46,198 bases of DNA from Lachnospiraceae bacterium (GTDB lineage: Bacteria; Bacillota; Clostridia; Lachnospirales; Lachnospiraceae): positions 1-46,198 of the forward strand of contig JAEEYF010000087.1 in assembly GCA_016291655.1 (NCBI GenBank). The letters are read 5' to 3'. The notes beneath the pieces were generated by a model. It searched no databases, was not told the DNA's origin, and was given only the letters and a program-made list of their open reading frames with translations. The number at the start of each line of letters is the position of its first letter. The first letter of the stretch is position 1. Below are positions 16,394 through 25,920 of this stretch, in pieces. Position numbers and translations under genes: made by a program.

Positions 16394-17023
16394 CTATTTT
16401 GTTCCGTAAATTCTGTCGCCTGCATCTCCGAGACCGGGAACGATGTAGCCGTTTTCGTTGAGGCATTTGTCCAAAGCACCGATGTAAATGTTAACATCGG
16501 GATGAGCTGCCTGAAGTCTTTCAACGCCTTCGGGAGCTGCGATGAGGCAAAGGAAACGGATCTTCTTGATGCCGCGCTTCTTGAGAAGAGTGATGGCTGC
16601 GTCTGCGGAACCACCGGTCGCAAGCATGGGATCTACAACGAATACATCACGTTCTGTAATGTCCTGAGGGAGTTTGCAGAAGTATTCATGAGGCTCAAGT
16701 GTGACTTCGTCTCTGTAAAGACCGATGTGACCAACCTTTGCATTGGGAGTTAGCTGAAGCACGCCCTCCGCCATCTGCATGCCTGCGCGAAGAATGGGAA
16801 CCACACAAAGCTTTTTGCCGGCGATCTCTTTAACCGTGGTCTTTGTGATGGGTGTCTCAATCTCCTTGTCGGCAAGGGGAAGATTGCGGCTTGCTTCGTA
16901 ATAGATGAGCATTGCCACTTCCGTAACGAGAGCACGGAATTCCTTGGTTGAAGTATCCTGCATTCTCATAATGCCGATCTTGTGCTGAATGAGCGGGTGA
17001 TCCATAATGTAAGTAGTTGACAT
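16394..17023 (-). CDS. upp: Uracil phosphoribosyltransferase
   Basis: Pyrimidine salvage: uracil plus PRPP gives UMP. 209 aa, usual length. The PRPP loop [12 protein letters not shown] and the uracil-binding C-terminus [13 protein letters not shown] are present. Start at 17023 ([15 protein letters not shown]) is preceded by GGAGG; the longer frame to 17041 would start inside the ribosome site. Own promoter upstream, plus a small leader hairpin, so it need not depend on galM, which lies upstream on the same strand. Confidence 0.96.
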   Translation of the reverse strand: MSTTYIMDHPLIQHKIGIMRMQDTSTKEFRALVTEVAMLIYYEASRNLPLADKEIETPITKTTVKEIAGKKLCVVPILRAGMQMAEGVLQLTPNAKVGHIGLYRDEVTLEPHEYFCKLPQDITERDVFVVDPMLATGGSADAAITLLKKRGIKKIRFLCLIAAPEGVERLQAAHPDVNIYIGALDKCLNENGYIVPGLGDAGDRIYGTK

Positions 17024-17057
17024 TTTTGCCTCCTGATTCACGAATGATTATCGAACG

Positions 17058-17073
17058 AGGCTCAAAAGAGCCT
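17058..17073 (-). other. Short leader hairpin of upp
   Basis: AGGCTC-AAAA-GAGCCT, perfect 6-bp stem between the upp promoter and start codon, without a T-run. Could affect translation or message stability. Confidence 0.45.
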
Positions 17074-17078
17074 ACGAT

Positions 17079-17107
17079 ATTGTAACACCGTATAAAAATA
17101 TTGGCAA
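17079..17107 (-). promoter_or_regulatory. Promoter of upp
   Basis: Minus strand TTGCCA (complement of 17102-17107), 17 bp, TACAAT (complement of 17079-17084). It starts right at the galM 3' end. Confidence 0.75.
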
Positions 17108-17110
17108 GAC

Positions 17111-18172
17111 CTAAACTATCGAGAACTTATAAATGGTCGCTGTCTCATATTCCTCGCCTGCTTTGAGCACGGAGGTCTTGAAATAGGGCTTTTCATTACA
17201 TGCATCGGGGTAAAGCTGGGTTTCAAGACAGAAGCCTTCACGCTTTTTGTAAACGTAGCCGCCCTTTCCTGCAACCTTTCCGTCGATGAAGTTGCCTACA
17301 TAGAGCTGCATTCCGGGAAGATCGGTGAATACTTCCAGCTTTCTGCCGGATTTTTTGCTGTATGCTTCACAAACCAGTTCACAGTCGTTGCCGGAGTTGT
17401 TGAGGCAATAGTTGTGATCGTAGCCGCCTGCCTGCTTGAGAGGAAGATAATCTGCTTCGATCCTGTCTCCGATCCTGGTGGGGGTTCTGAAATCCATGGG
17501 AGTTCCGGCTACCTCACGAAGTTCGCCCGTAGGGATGAGGGCGTCATTGGTGGGAGTGAAGTGATCCGCATCGATACGTATGAAGGTGTCGAGGATGGAA
17601 CCGGAGGCCTGACCGTCAAGGTTGAAGAAACTGTGGTTTGTAAGGTTTACAACGGTATCCTTGTCGGAAACGGCATGGTACTCGATAACCAGTTCGTTTT
17701 CTTCGGTAAGAGAGTAGGTAACGCTGACATCAAGGTTTCCGGGGAAACCCTGCTCCATATCGGGGCTGAGACGCGAGAATTCTACAGAGATCTCATCATT
17801 GTCCTCGAATACTTCGGACTCATACATGAAGTTGTTGTAGCCCTTGAAGCCGCCGTGGAGATTGTTGGGACCGTCATTCTTATCGAGAGGATAGACAGTT
17901 CCGTTTATTGTAAAGGATGCATTGGCAATACGGTTTCCGTTACGTCCGATGAAGGCACCGTAATAGGTACCGTTCTCATCATAACCTTTTACATCGTCGT
18001 AACCGAGCGTGATGTCTTCGATCTTACCGTTTTTGTCCGGAGTGAAGATACCGACAACGGTTGCACCATAGTCACAAAGGGTAACCTTCATGCCATGGGA
18101 ATTTTCGAGAGTGAACAAAGTGGCCTGCTTGCCGTCCTTTGTTTTTCCGAAAGCGGATTTCGTTAATTTCAT
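17111..18172 (-). CDS. galM: Aldose 1-epimerase (galactose mutarotase)
   Basis: Interconverts alpha and beta anomers of galactose and glucose. 353 aa. Family motifs: GRNGNRIANASFTINGT (Arg/Asn substrate loop), NNLHGGFKGYN (catalytic His), VNLTNHSFFNLDG (second His) and, near the C-terminus, the FCLETQLYPDACN segment with the catalytic Glu. GAGGAGG precedes the ATG. It is not next to other gal genes here. A long open frame on the opposite strand (17414-18166) is a codon shadow. Confidence 0.95.
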   Translation of the reverse strand: MKLTKSAFGKTKDGKQATLFTLENSHGMKVTLCDYGATVVGIFTPDKNGKIEDITLGYDDVKGYDENGTYYGAFIGRNGNRIANASFTINGTVYPLDKNDGPNNLHGGFKGYNNFMYESEVFEDNDEISVEFSRLSPDMEQGFPGNLDVSVTYSLTEENELVIEYHAVSDKDTVVNLTNHSFFNLDGQASGSILDTFIRIDADHFTPTNDALIPTGELREVAGTPMDFRTPTRIGDRIEADYLPLKQAGGYDHNYCLNNSGNDCELVCEAYSKKSGRKLEVFTDLPGMQLYVGNFIDGKVAGKGGYVYKKREGFCLETQLYPDACNEKPYFKTSVLKAGEEYETATIYKFSIV

Positions 18173-18498
18173 ATGATTTCCTCCTCAATAGAAATATGTT
18201 TTTGGCATATTATGTTTTCCGAACAGTTGTCGGCTTTAATTATTATATCTTTATTGAGGAAAAATTCCACTCATATTTGAACTTTTATTTCTAAAAAATT
18301 ATTGTATGGAATACCTGTCCGAAAATCATTCCCTGTTCTCTTTTTATTATATCTTTCCCCCACCCAAAACATTTGATGGAGTCGGTACGATATAATAAAG
18401 AACTGCGGACACGGAAGACTTGAAGCTTTTCTGCAGGTAGGTTATAATATAAGCTATCGGGAGTTTAAGTTGAACATTTTATTTGAGGTATGAGCTTA
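18173..18498. other. AT-rich divergent intergenic region galM / hybrid kinase
   Basis: Contains the galM ribosome site, a minus-strand TATAAT (complement of 18242-18247) without a clear -35, a spare TATAAT at 18391, and the kinase promoter at 18420-18448. The phrase ATTGAGGA occurs twice. No gene, RNA or operator recognised. Confidence 0.5.
18420..18448 (+). promoter_or_regulatory. Promoter of the hybrid histidine kinase
   Basis: TTGAAG (18420-18425), 17 bp, TATAAT (18443-18448). Confidence 0.72.
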
Positions 18499-20145
18499 AT
18501 GAAAAAATTTATCAGATGGTATAATTACAAAGCATCTCTCAGAACCAAGATATTGATCGGGATATCGATCATGCAGGGCGTGGTTCTGACCTTTTTCGGA
18601 TGTTATGTTTACAGCATACAAACGTTGATCATAGGGAAGATGGCAAGCAGTGCGGAAGAAAAGGCGGAATATATGCAGGCGTTTCTTCCAGCAAGGGTAT
18701 CATGCATAATAGTTGCGGTCGTCATGTTCCTTATGTCGATCATAATCTCGGACTTTCTCATCAGTGTGGTGGTGAAGCGCCTTGGCAAGCTCAAGGACCG
18801 CGCCAACGGGGTTGCGGGCGGCGATATGGACATGATCCCGAAGAGCGATGCCACGGATGAGATCGGCGAGGTTACCAACAGCATCAGTATTATGGCTGAA
18901 AACCTGAAGAAGAAAGCGGCGGAGGCACGTGCCGCGGACTCCACCAAAACGGATTTCCTTGCGAGAATGTCCCATGACATAAGAACGCCCATGAATGCCA
19001 TTCACGGAATGGTTGAGATCATAAAGAAGAATCCCGAGGACAATCGCAGAGTCAGGGATTGTATCAGAAAGATCGATATCAGTACCAGTCATCTTTTGGT
19101 TTTGATAGATGAGATACTTGACATGTCAAAGCTGGAAAGCGGAGATGTGGAGATCGCCAATGAATGCTTTGACATCGGCGAAGTTCTGCAACGAAGCCTC
19201 GAGTTTGCGCTTGGACAGGCGGAAGAAAGGGATGTCAATGTTTACATGGACAGCTCGGAGCTCACCGTCAAAAGAGTCATCGGAAGCAGATTATATACCG
19301 AGAGGGTATTTATCAACCTTTTGAGCAACGCCATTAAATTCAACAAGTACAACGGCAGTGTTTCCATAGAGGTCAGTGAAAACGTGGTGGATCGGCAGAA
19401 GGTCATCTACACCTTCAGCATTGAGGATTCGGGCATAGGCATGAGCAGGGAATTCATAGGCAATGCTTTTGAGCCTTTTGCTCAGGAAAAGACCGGAAAA
19501 GAAAACGGCAGGACCAATTTCTCCGGAACAGGTCTGGGCCTTGCCATAGTCAAGAAACTGGTAGAAGCCATGGGCGGAAGGATAGAACTCCAGAGTGAGA
19601 TCGGAGAAGGAACAAGATTCACCTTCTCACTTCCTTATATGATCGACCGGAGCATAGACGAAGCGGAGGAAGAAAGAGCCAACAGGATCGGAACCGGTCT
19701 GAAGGGTTCACATATGCTCCTTGTCGAGGATAACGCGTTGAACCTCGAGATAGCGAAGTTTATGCTGGAGGACAAGGAAGTCATCGTAGACACGGCTGTT
19801 AACGGCAAGGAAGCGGTAAAGATGTTTGAGAAATCCGCTCCGTTCACATATGACCTTATACTTATGGACATAATGATGCCTGAGATGGACGGCGTCGAAG
19901 CGACCAAGATCATCAGAAACATGATGAGGGCGGATGCAAAGATCGTTCCCATAGTCGCTCTTTCCGCAAATACATATGCTGAGGATGTTAAAGTATCACA
20001 TGATGCAGGAATGGATGAACACCTTTCGAAGCCGATAGACGTGGAAAGGTTATATGAGGTGATCACTAAGCTTAAAGGGCTGTATGATGCAAAGCGGATA
20101 GAAAGGCCGTACTCACAGCTGTTTACCGGAGATTCGCTCAAGTAG
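18499..20145 (+). CDS. Membrane hybrid sensor histidine kinase with C-terminal receiver domain
   Basis: 548 aa. Two membrane segments (about 18-45 and 68-93) enclose only about 20 external residues, so there is no real extracellular sensor. Then HAMP (to about 145), HisKA with FLARMSHDIRTPMN (His159), an HATPase domain with N box (NLLSNAIKF), DSGIGM and GTGLGLAIV, and a receiver with phospho-acceptor Asp457 in LILMDIMMPEMDG and Lys in SKPID. All catalytic motifs are intact. The ATG at 18490 is one base from GAGG, so the ATG at 18499 (MKKFIRWYNYK) with a 10-nt spacing is preferred. No separate response regulator or HPt gene is adjacent; the output partner is unknown. Confidence 0.93.
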   Translation: MKKFIRWYNYKASLRTKILIGISIMQGVVLTFFGCYVYSIQTLIIGKMASSAEEKAEYMQAFLPARVSCIIVAVVMFLMSIIISDFLISVVVKRLGKLKDRANGVAGGDMDMIPKSDATDEIGEVTNSISIMAENLKKKAAEARAADSTKTDFLARMSHDIRTPMNAIHGMVEIIKKNPEDNRRVRDCIRKIDISTSHLLVLIDEILDMSKLESGDVEIANECFDIGEVLQRSLEFALGQAEERDVNVYMDSSELTVKRVIGSRLYTERVFINLLSNAIKFNKYNGSVSIEVSENVVDRQKVIYTFSIEDSGIGMSREFIGNAFEPFAQEKTGKENGRTNFSGTGLGLAIVKKLVEAMGGRIELQSEIGEGTRFTFSLPYMIDRSIDEAEEERANRIGTGLKGSHMLLVEDNALNLEIAKFMLEDKEVIVDTAVNGKEAVKMFEKSAPFTYDLILMDIMMPEMDGVEATKIIRNMMRADAKIVPIVALSANTYAEDVKVSHDAGMDEHLSKPIDVERLYEVITKLKGLYDAKRIERPYSQLFTGDSLK

Positions 20146-20155
20146 ATGCAGAATT

Positions 20156-20190
20156 ATAACGGGTCCCTGTCAGGAACCCGTTATCTTTTT
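20156..20190 (+). terminator. Terminator after the hybrid kinase
   Basis: ATAACGGGT / ACCCGTTAT stem with an inner TCC/GGA extension, followed by a T-rich tail. Confidence 0.9.
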
Positions 20191-20297
20191 GTCAAAATAT
20201 TGTTTTTTTTTAGACAAGATCGGAAACCAAACTATTTTTTTTACGTCACATATATAAGAGATGTTTTTACAGAATAAAAGAAACGGAGGTAAGAGCG

Positions 20298-21008
20298 GTG
20301 AGCGAGGAAACAAATCCTCGTAAGAAGATGATCGAAGTTCGTAATCTGAAAAAGATCTATCGAATGGGAGATGAAAAGATCAAAGCAGTCGATGATGTAT
20401 CCTTCGAAGTGCTGGACGGCGAATTCTGCTGTCTGACAGGTACTTCGGGTTCCGGAAAATCGACTATCCTGAATCTTCTTGCGGGCATAGAAAAAGCTAC
20501 CAAAGGGGACATTATCCTTCGGGGCAAGAACATTACGCATTTTTCCGAAGCAAAACTGGCACGGTTCAGACAGAGCAGTCTGGGATTTGTTTTCCAGTCG
20601 TATAATCTGATCGGAACAATGACGGCTCTGGAGAACGTTGAACTTCCTCTTGTTTTTAAAAGGACAAGAAGAAAAGTCAGAAGAAGAATGGCGGAAGAAA
20701 TGCTGAAAAAAGTCGGGCTTGAGAAAAGAATGAAGCACAAGCCCTCGGAAATGAGCGGCGGACAGCAGCAAAGAGTCGGCATAGCCCGGGCGTTCGTAGC
20801 GAAGCCCAAAATAATCTTTGCGGACGAGCCGACGGGAAATCTCGATACAAAAACAACAGTTGAGGTTATGACACTGATAAAACAGATGGCCAAAGAGAAC
20901 CATCAGACGATAGTTATGGTTACTCACGACCCGACCCTGACCGAATATGCGGATAAAGTTATCAGGATATCCGACGGTAAGGTGGTAGAGACGAAGATAA
21001 ATCAATAA
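20298..21008 (+). CDS. ABC transporter ATP-binding protein (MacB/LolD type)
   Basis: 236 aa nucleotide-binding subunit. Walker A GTSGSGKST, Q-loop FVFQSYNLIGTMTALENVELP, signature MSGGQQQRVGIARAF, Walker B IIFADEPTGNLD and a switch His in MVTHDPT. The sequence after the Q-loop is typical of the MacB/LolD/FtsE class, which drives mechanotransmission permeases rather than uptake. Start is GTG at 20298, 8 nt after GGAGG. First gene of a tight three-gene operon with a surface protein and an FtsX/MacB permease (17- and 15-nt gaps). Confidence 0.95.
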   Translation: MSEETNPRKKMIEVRNLKKIYRMGDEKIKAVDDVSFEVLDGEFCCLTGTSGSGKSTILNLLAGIEKATKGDIILRGKNITHFSEAKLARFRQSSLGFVFQSYNLIGTMTALENVELPLVFKRTRRKVRRRMAEEMLKKVGLEKRMKHKPSEMSGGQQQRVGIARAFVAKPKIIFADEPTGNLDTKTTVEVMTLIKQMAKENHQTIVMVTHDPTLTEYADKVIRISDGKVVETKINQ

Positions 21009-21024
21009 GCAGGAGGCTTTTAAA

Positions 21025-23253
21025 ATGAAAGTTACTTTAAAGAAAGTCGGGGCAGCATTACTTGCATTTGCAATGATCTTTACCTCGGCAGTGGCTGCAG
21101 GACCCGATATCAAGGCATATGCTGAAGCTATCAGCGGTTCAAATTCCGATTACGCAACAGGGGAAAGAGGAAATATCGAACAGCCTCAGACCTCTCTTAT
21201 ACTTCAGTACGGACCCGATGCCATGATGGTAGAGGCGGGACAGAGCTACAATGTTACCCAGCGTTTTGTTCTGAAACAGGGCATAGGCATGTACCTGGAC
21301 CCCACATTCCTCGGAAGTTCAACCAATAATATGGTAAAGTTCAGCAATATAGAAGTGAAGCCCTACGGAAATCCCTATGTTTCCAACGGTATCAACTTCA
21401 GAAGCGACAGAGCGGTTGAGATCAACTATACCATCACCATCAGTTCCATTGCAAAGGTGGGAAAGATCGAATACGGTATCACGGCTTACAACTCACGTCC
21501 TTCTGCATATGATGAGGACAAGAAGCCGGTATATGCAAATACCGGAGCGTTCAATGTTTCACTTGATGTAGTGACTGCCTGCAGCGATCCTTTGTTCGTG
21601 CTTCAGAGCGATCCCAGGATCAAGGCGGAGGCGGGCAAAACCGTTGAGATACCTATCAGAATGAAGAATATGGGCCAGCTTGACGCCTATGATATATATG
21701 TTTCCCTCGGCGGAAACAGCAATCTCATTGCCACAGAGACACCCCTTAAACAAAAGATGCCTTCCACAGCTGCCGGCGGGGAGATTGAAACAACCTACAA
21801 GTTCCTGGTGGATTCTAAAGCGGTTACGGGTACGATAACCTTACCCATAAATGTTTTCTGCCGTGACTATTCGGGAGCAACCTATTCGGACGATTCCTAC
21901 TATGTGATCCTTGATATCAAGGGTAAGGACGGTGCTTCGGGCGAAAGTGGCGATCAGAAGCCTTCAAGATTCGGAGTGACAAACGTAAAACAGTCTCCCG
22001 AAAAGCCCAAGGCCGGAGAAAACATAACGGTAACCTTTGATCTTGAGAACACCGGAGATATGGATTTTAACGAGATCAGAGCCTATCTCGGATCGGTATC
22101 TTCGATGGGATTCGAACCCATCGACTCCAATCCCTATATCGAACTCGGAGATATCAAGGGAAGGAACAAAAAGCAGGTTTCTCTTACATATAAGTGCGGA
22201 AGTTCCATTTCCGAAGGAACTAACCCCATGAGCATCAACTTTGTGGCTGAAAGCAACTCGGGTCAGAGCATAGAAGGAAACACAACGATCTACATTTTGA
22301 ACGTTGCGGGACATGACGGAGGAAATACGGTTTCCAAACCTAAGCTCATGGTTGCCGATTTTGGCACAGACCTCGAAGAAATCCTTGCTTCAGACAGGTT
22401 TGAGTTCAGGTTCAACGTTAAGAACACTAACGATGAAAGCGTTGCAAGAAATATAAAGGTTAAGGTTACAAGCAGCAGTTTCTCGGTAACGGCCGGAAGC
22501 AACACCTTCTTTGTAAACGAGATCCTTCCGGGAGAAGAAACTGAGATCAGGATCAATCTTAAAGCGGCCTCCACTCTTCAAACCGGTGCATATCCCATCA
22601 ATGTGGAGATGGAGTATGAATTTGATGCTCCGGTCAAGGCGGGAGAGAGCGGCAACAGTGTTACTGCCAGTGACGAGATCCTTCTTCAGGTTAACGAGCT
22701 GCTGAGAGCACAGTGCGAAAACGTGAACGTCGGAGAGTATTTGACTCCCGCGGTCAACTCTCCCTGTTCGCTCACCTTTGAATTCTATAACATGGGACGT
22801 TCTACCCTTAATAATGTTTATGTGACGGTTGAAGGAGATTTTGCTCTTGCAACGGGAGATTCCCATTACATCGGAAACGTAATGCCCGGAGATCCTCAGT
22901 TCGTTGAGTGTACCGTAATGCCTCTGGCAGCGGGGGATGCGGAATGCAGGCTTGTTATCCATATGGAGGATTCCAACGGCGAACAGCAGACAAGAGACTA
23001 TTCGTCAACGGTATATGTAGTTGACGGCGGAAATGGCGGAAACGGCGGAGAATTCGACCCCGGCTTTATCATGCCCGATTTTCCGATGAATCCCGATATG
23101 CCCGGAGAAGATGTTGAACCCGAAAAGAAGTCTTTGGACTGGAGGATCATAGGCGGATGTATCGCAGGCGCAGCTGTTATTATAGGCGTCGTAGTGATCG
23201 TTATTGTAAAGAAAAAGAAGAAAAAAGCTAACGATGATGAGTTTGATGATTAA
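21025..23253 (+). CDS. Secreted, membrane-anchored protein with repeated CARDB/NEW3-like beta domains
   Basis: 742 aa. Signal peptide (KKVGAALLAFAMIFTSAVAA, cleavage near 26-34). The exterior has about five similar immunoglobulin-like segments, each with an N...AGENITVTFDLENTGD-like strand pattern (for example around 330-345 and 455-470) typical of CARDB/NEW3 (COG1361) domains. A Gly/Pro-rich linker (about 680-700) leads to a membrane helix (706-728) and a KKKKKK then acidic cytoplasmic tail. It lies between the ATPase and permease genes, so it may be the extracellular partner of that transporter, taking the place MacA has in Gram-negatives (inference). Substrate unknown. Confidence 0.82.
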   Translation: MKVTLKKVGAALLAFAMIFTSAVAAGPDIKAYAEAISGSNSDYATGERGNIEQPQTSLILQYGPDAMMVEAGQSYNVTQRFVLKQGIGMYLDPTFLGSSTNNMVKFSNIEVKPYGNPYVSNGINFRSDRAVEINYTITISSIAKVGKIEYGITAYNSRPSAYDEDKKPVYANTGAFNVSLDVVTACSDPLFVLQSDPRIKAEAGKTVEIPIRMKNMGQLDAYDIYVSLGGNSNLIATETPLKQKMPSTAAGGEIETTYKFLVDSKAVTGTITLPINVFCRDYSGATYSDDSYYVILDIKGKDGASGESGDQKPSRFGVTNVKQSPEKPKAGENITVTFDLENTGDMDFNEIRAYLGSVSSMGFEPIDSNPYIELGDIKGRNKKQVSLTYKCGSSISEGTNPMSINFVAESNSGQSIEGNTTIYILNVAGHDGGNTVSKPKLMVADFGTDLEEILASDRFEFRFNVKNTNDESVARNIKVKVTSSSFSVTAGSNTFFVNEILPGEETEIRINLKAASTLQTGAYPINVEMEYEFDAPVKAGESGNSVTASDEILLQVNELLRAQCENVNVGEYLTPAVNSPCSLTFEFYNMGRSTLNNVYVTVEGDFALATGDSHYIGNVMPGDPQFVECTVMPLAAGDAECRLVIHMEDSNGEQQTRDYSSTVYVVDGGNGGNGGEFDPGFIMPDFPMNPDMPGEDVEPEKKSLDWRIIGGCIAGAAVIIGVVVIVIVKKKKKKANDDEFDD

Positions 23254-23267
23254 ATGAGGGCTTTCTT

Positions 23268-24614
23268 ATGAATTTATGGGACTTATTAAAAATGGGTCTT
23301 CGAAACCTTTCCAGACGAAAAGCCCGAACGGCGTTGACGGTTATCGGTGTTGTTATTGGTACTGTATCCATCGTATCCATGGTTTCCATAGGTCTCGGAA
23401 TTAACGAGACCTTCGAAAAGACTTACATGGAAAACGGTGCGATGACCATAATCCGCATTGAGCAATACAGCGGAGGCTTTGACGAAAACGGAAACTACTA
23501 TGAGAACAAACAGACATTGAACGACGACGTTGTTGAGCAGTTGAGAGGCATCAAACACGTAAAAGCCATAGCGCCGTTGATCGACCAGCAGGGATATTTT
23601 CGCTGCGGTAAGTTTCAGAGCTATTGTCAGTTGAGAGCCATAGGGTGTGATGCTTTTAAGGAGTTCGGTTTCCCCGAACTGGTCATGGGGACTTATCCTA
23701 CCGAGGGTGACAATGCCAAGATCGTTCTTGCCAACGCACCCTTGCAGGAATTCTACTACTACGGCGGTAGATCGTATGAAACCAAGACGATCGACCTTAC
23801 GAAGGACACTATCACGTTTTCGTTCCCGGAATGGAATTATCAGAGGAACCCGAGAAAAAGAGAATTTAATATTAAAATGACACCTGTCAGCAACAACTAT
23901 GCAGTCATGGAGGAGTCGGACAACTGGGAGTACAATTCCATGTGCTACGTTGACATGGCTTACTTCAAAGAGATCTGGAGACAGTATTGCTCCACTCTTA
24001 AGGTGGCCGACAGAAAGAGAGCCATGCAGGTGCTGGACAGCTATTCCAGCATATATGTAAACGTGGATAACATCGATAACGTAACTCAGGTACAGGAAGA
24101 CATCAAGGCACTTGGTTACGGAACTTACAGCGATATGCAGTATCTGGAGCCCTTGCAGCAGACTTCCAACATGATACAGATGGTATTGGGAGCTATCGGA
24201 GCACTTGCAATGCTGGTTTCTGCCATCAATATCGCAAATACCATGGTCATGTCAATATATGAACGCACAAGAGAGATCGGTATCATGAAGGTCCTCGGCT
24301 GCAGGGTATATGACATCAGGCGCCTTTTCCTTTACGAGGCGGCGCTCATCGGTCTGATCGGCGGTATCATAGGCATAGGCATAAGCTACGGCGTGTCCTT
24401 TGCGATCAACAAGTACGGACAGCCGATATTTGCGGCTATCATGCAGACCAGTGCGGTTTATGACGTAGAGGGAGCCAAGTTCTCTGTCATACCGTTCTGG
24501 CTTCCCTTCGCGGCAGCGTTGTTCGGAATGCTGGTCGGCGTGGTTTCGGGTTATTTCCCGGCGCGCAGAGCAACAAAGATCTCGGCTATAGAGGCAATGA
24601 AGACAAACCAGTAA
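23268..24614 (+). CDS. ABC transporter permease, MacB/FtsX family
   Basis: 448 aa with the classic MacB layout: first helix (about 20-45, ARTALTVIGVVIGTVSIVS), a large external domain (about 46-300), then three helices near the C-terminus (about 305-335, 360-385, 408-433) with the coupling segment YERTREIGIMKVLGC and the ending PARRATKISAIEAMK. Such permeases couple cytoplasmic ATP hydrolysis to motion of the external domain, for efflux of peptides or lipids or for regulation of cell-wall enzymes. Third gene of the operon with the ATPase and the CARDB-like protein; a terminator follows. Confidence 0.92.
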   Translation: MNLWDLLKMGLRNLSRRKARTALTVIGVVIGTVSIVSMVSIGLGINETFEKTYMENGAMTIIRIEQYSGGFDENGNYYENKQTLNDDVVEQLRGIKHVKAIAPLIDQQGYFRCGKFQSYCQLRAIGCDAFKEFGFPELVMGTYPTEGDNAKIVLANAPLQEFYYYGGRSYETKTIDLTKDTITFSFPEWNYQRNPRKREFNIKMTPVSNNYAVMEESDNWEYNSMCYVDMAYFKEIWRQYCSTLKVADRKRAMQVLDSYSSIYVNVDNIDNVTQVQEDIKALGYGTYSDMQYLEPLQQTSNMIQMVLGAIGALAMLVSAINIANTMVMSIYERTREIGIMKVLGCRVYDIRRLFLYEAALIGLIGGIIGIGISYGVSFAINKYGQPIFAAIMQTSAVYDVEGAKFSVIPFWLPFAAALFGMLVGVVSGYFPARRATKISAIEAMKTNQ

Positions 24615-24622
24615 AGAGTAAA

Positions 24623-24653
24623 GTGATCGGTCATATGGCCGGTCACTTTTTTT
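24623..24653 (+). terminator. Terminator of the ABC operon
   Basis: GTGATCGG / CCGGTCAC stem (one G-T pair) followed by seven Ts. Confidence 0.9.
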
Positions 24654-24677
24654 GGCGGGGCTTGATAAAATATTAAC

Positions 24678-24706
24678 TTTGCATAAACGACGCGATATGT
24701 TATAAT
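24678..24706 (+). promoter_or_regulatory. Promoter of the diguanylate cyclase gene
   Basis: TTTGCA (24678-24683), 17 bp, TATAAT (24701-24706), about 39 nt before the ATG. Confidence 0.75.
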
Positions 24707-24744
24707 AAATAAGATTATGGGCTGATAGCTTTGGAGAGGAAATC

Positions 24745-25893
24745 ATGTCGGAAAGAAGAGCTCCTAAAAACATATTGATGAGACGGGAATTCAACGACAC
24801 CATCGGAAAGAGCAATGTCATCAGGTGTCGTGCGGGCGCGCTGGCATTGGCTTTATTTGCCGGTATTTCCATTATCGTGATGAGTACAAGCCATCTTACC
24901 GAGAATAACATTGCTTTCATTATTCCCGGAGGTCTGTTTGCACTCATATGCGCCATTTTCTGTGTATTTTTCCACAAGGTGGCGCAAAACGAGGAAAGGG
25001 AATATTATGTTGCGGTTCCCTATCTTTTCCTTGCTTTTGTCATTGTTTACGGGACCTATCTTTCGGTCATTACGGCTGAGTATTTCGGAAGCACATGCCT
25101 TTATTACATGTCGGTCATATTCTGCGCCTATGCGGTGGTTCTAAGCAAACCCGCATATATTACGGTGATGATCGCGGAGCTTTTGGAGCTTGGAGTCATA
25201 GTATTCTTTTCCTATCAGTTTGAGAGACCTCTCGGATATATACAATATGTGTTCATATTGGTAGCCCACATCTTCGCATACGTTCTTTCCGAAGAGAGCA
25301 GGGAGATGAGGACGGAACTGACCAGAAGAGAGCTCATCGCAAAAAAAGAGGTCAGACAGGCGGAAAGAGATCCGCTTACGGGACTCATCAACAGAAGAGG
25401 ACTTGAGAGAGCGACAAAGAAGATATTCAGAGACTGTCAGGAAAACGGTTCCTTAGTCGGGATCATGATCCTTGATATAGATCATTTCAAAAAATACAAT
25501 GACGGCTTCGGACATGTACAGGGCGACCGCTGTTTGCAGATGGTTGCAAAGTGCGTGGCGGATACGGTCGGGAACAGAGGCTTCACTTCGAGAATAGGCG
25601 GAGAAGAATTTCTGATCTTTATATACGGACTCGATGCACAGGCTATAGGAAGTGTTGCCGAGGAAGTCAGATCGAGCGTTGAAAACATGGGGCTCCCTCA
25701 TGCCACGGGCAAAGGGGATGTGGTAACGGTCAGCATAGGTGTTTATCTGTCCGAGCTCAATGAGCAGTCGAGCTTCACAAACCTGTACAACAGGGCGGAT
25801 AAGTATCTTTACAAGGCAAAACAGGGGGGAAGAAACAGGGTTGAATGTAACAGAAAATTGCGCGCCATAAAAAAGGCAGACGGCGCGAATTAG
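24745..25893 (+). CDS. Membrane diguanylate cyclase (GGDEF domain)
   Basis: 382 aa. About five or six membrane helices (30-185) without a named sensor domain, a short coiled linker (185-205), then a GGDEF domain starting RDPLTGLINRRG. The active motif is GGEEF (285-289), a functional variant; DIDHFKKYND supplies the metal and substrate residues. The position of the RxxD inhibitory site is not RxxD (GNRG), so product inhibition through that site is not expected. It makes cyclic-di-GMP, opposing the EAL and HD-GYP proteins in this window. GAGAGGA precedes the ATG. glmM follows after 27 nt and could be co-transcribed. Confidence 0.93.
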   Translation: MSERRAPKNILMRREFNDTIGKSNVIRCRAGALALALFAGISIIVMSTSHLTENNIAFIIPGGLFALICAIFCVFFHKVAQNEEREYYVAVPYLFLAFVIVYGTYLSVITAEYFGSTCLYYMSVIFCAYAVVLSKPAYITVMIAELLELGVIVFFSYQFERPLGYIQYVFILVAHIFAYVLSEESREMRTELTRRELIAKKEVRQAERDPLTGLINRRGLERATKKIFRDCQENGSLVGIMILDIDHFKKYNDGFGHVQGDRCLQMVAKCVADTVGNRGFTSRIGGEEFLIFIYGLDAQAIGSVAEEVRSSVENMGLPHATGKGDVVTVSIGVYLSELNEQSSFTNLYNRADKYLYKAKQGGRNRVECNRKLRAIKKADGAN

Positions 25894-25920
25894 TATAAAA
25901 CAGATTGGAGCTTTAGAATA

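Noticed and set aside
17414-18166. Long open frame of about 250 codons opposite galM
   Set aside because: It mirrors galM codons, has no ribosome site, and its residue pattern (Val/Gly/Glu-rich) is typical of a shadow frame.
18242-18247. Minus-strand TATAAT as galM promoter
   Set aside because: No recognisable -35 within 15-19 bp, so it is mentioned only as part of the intergenic region.
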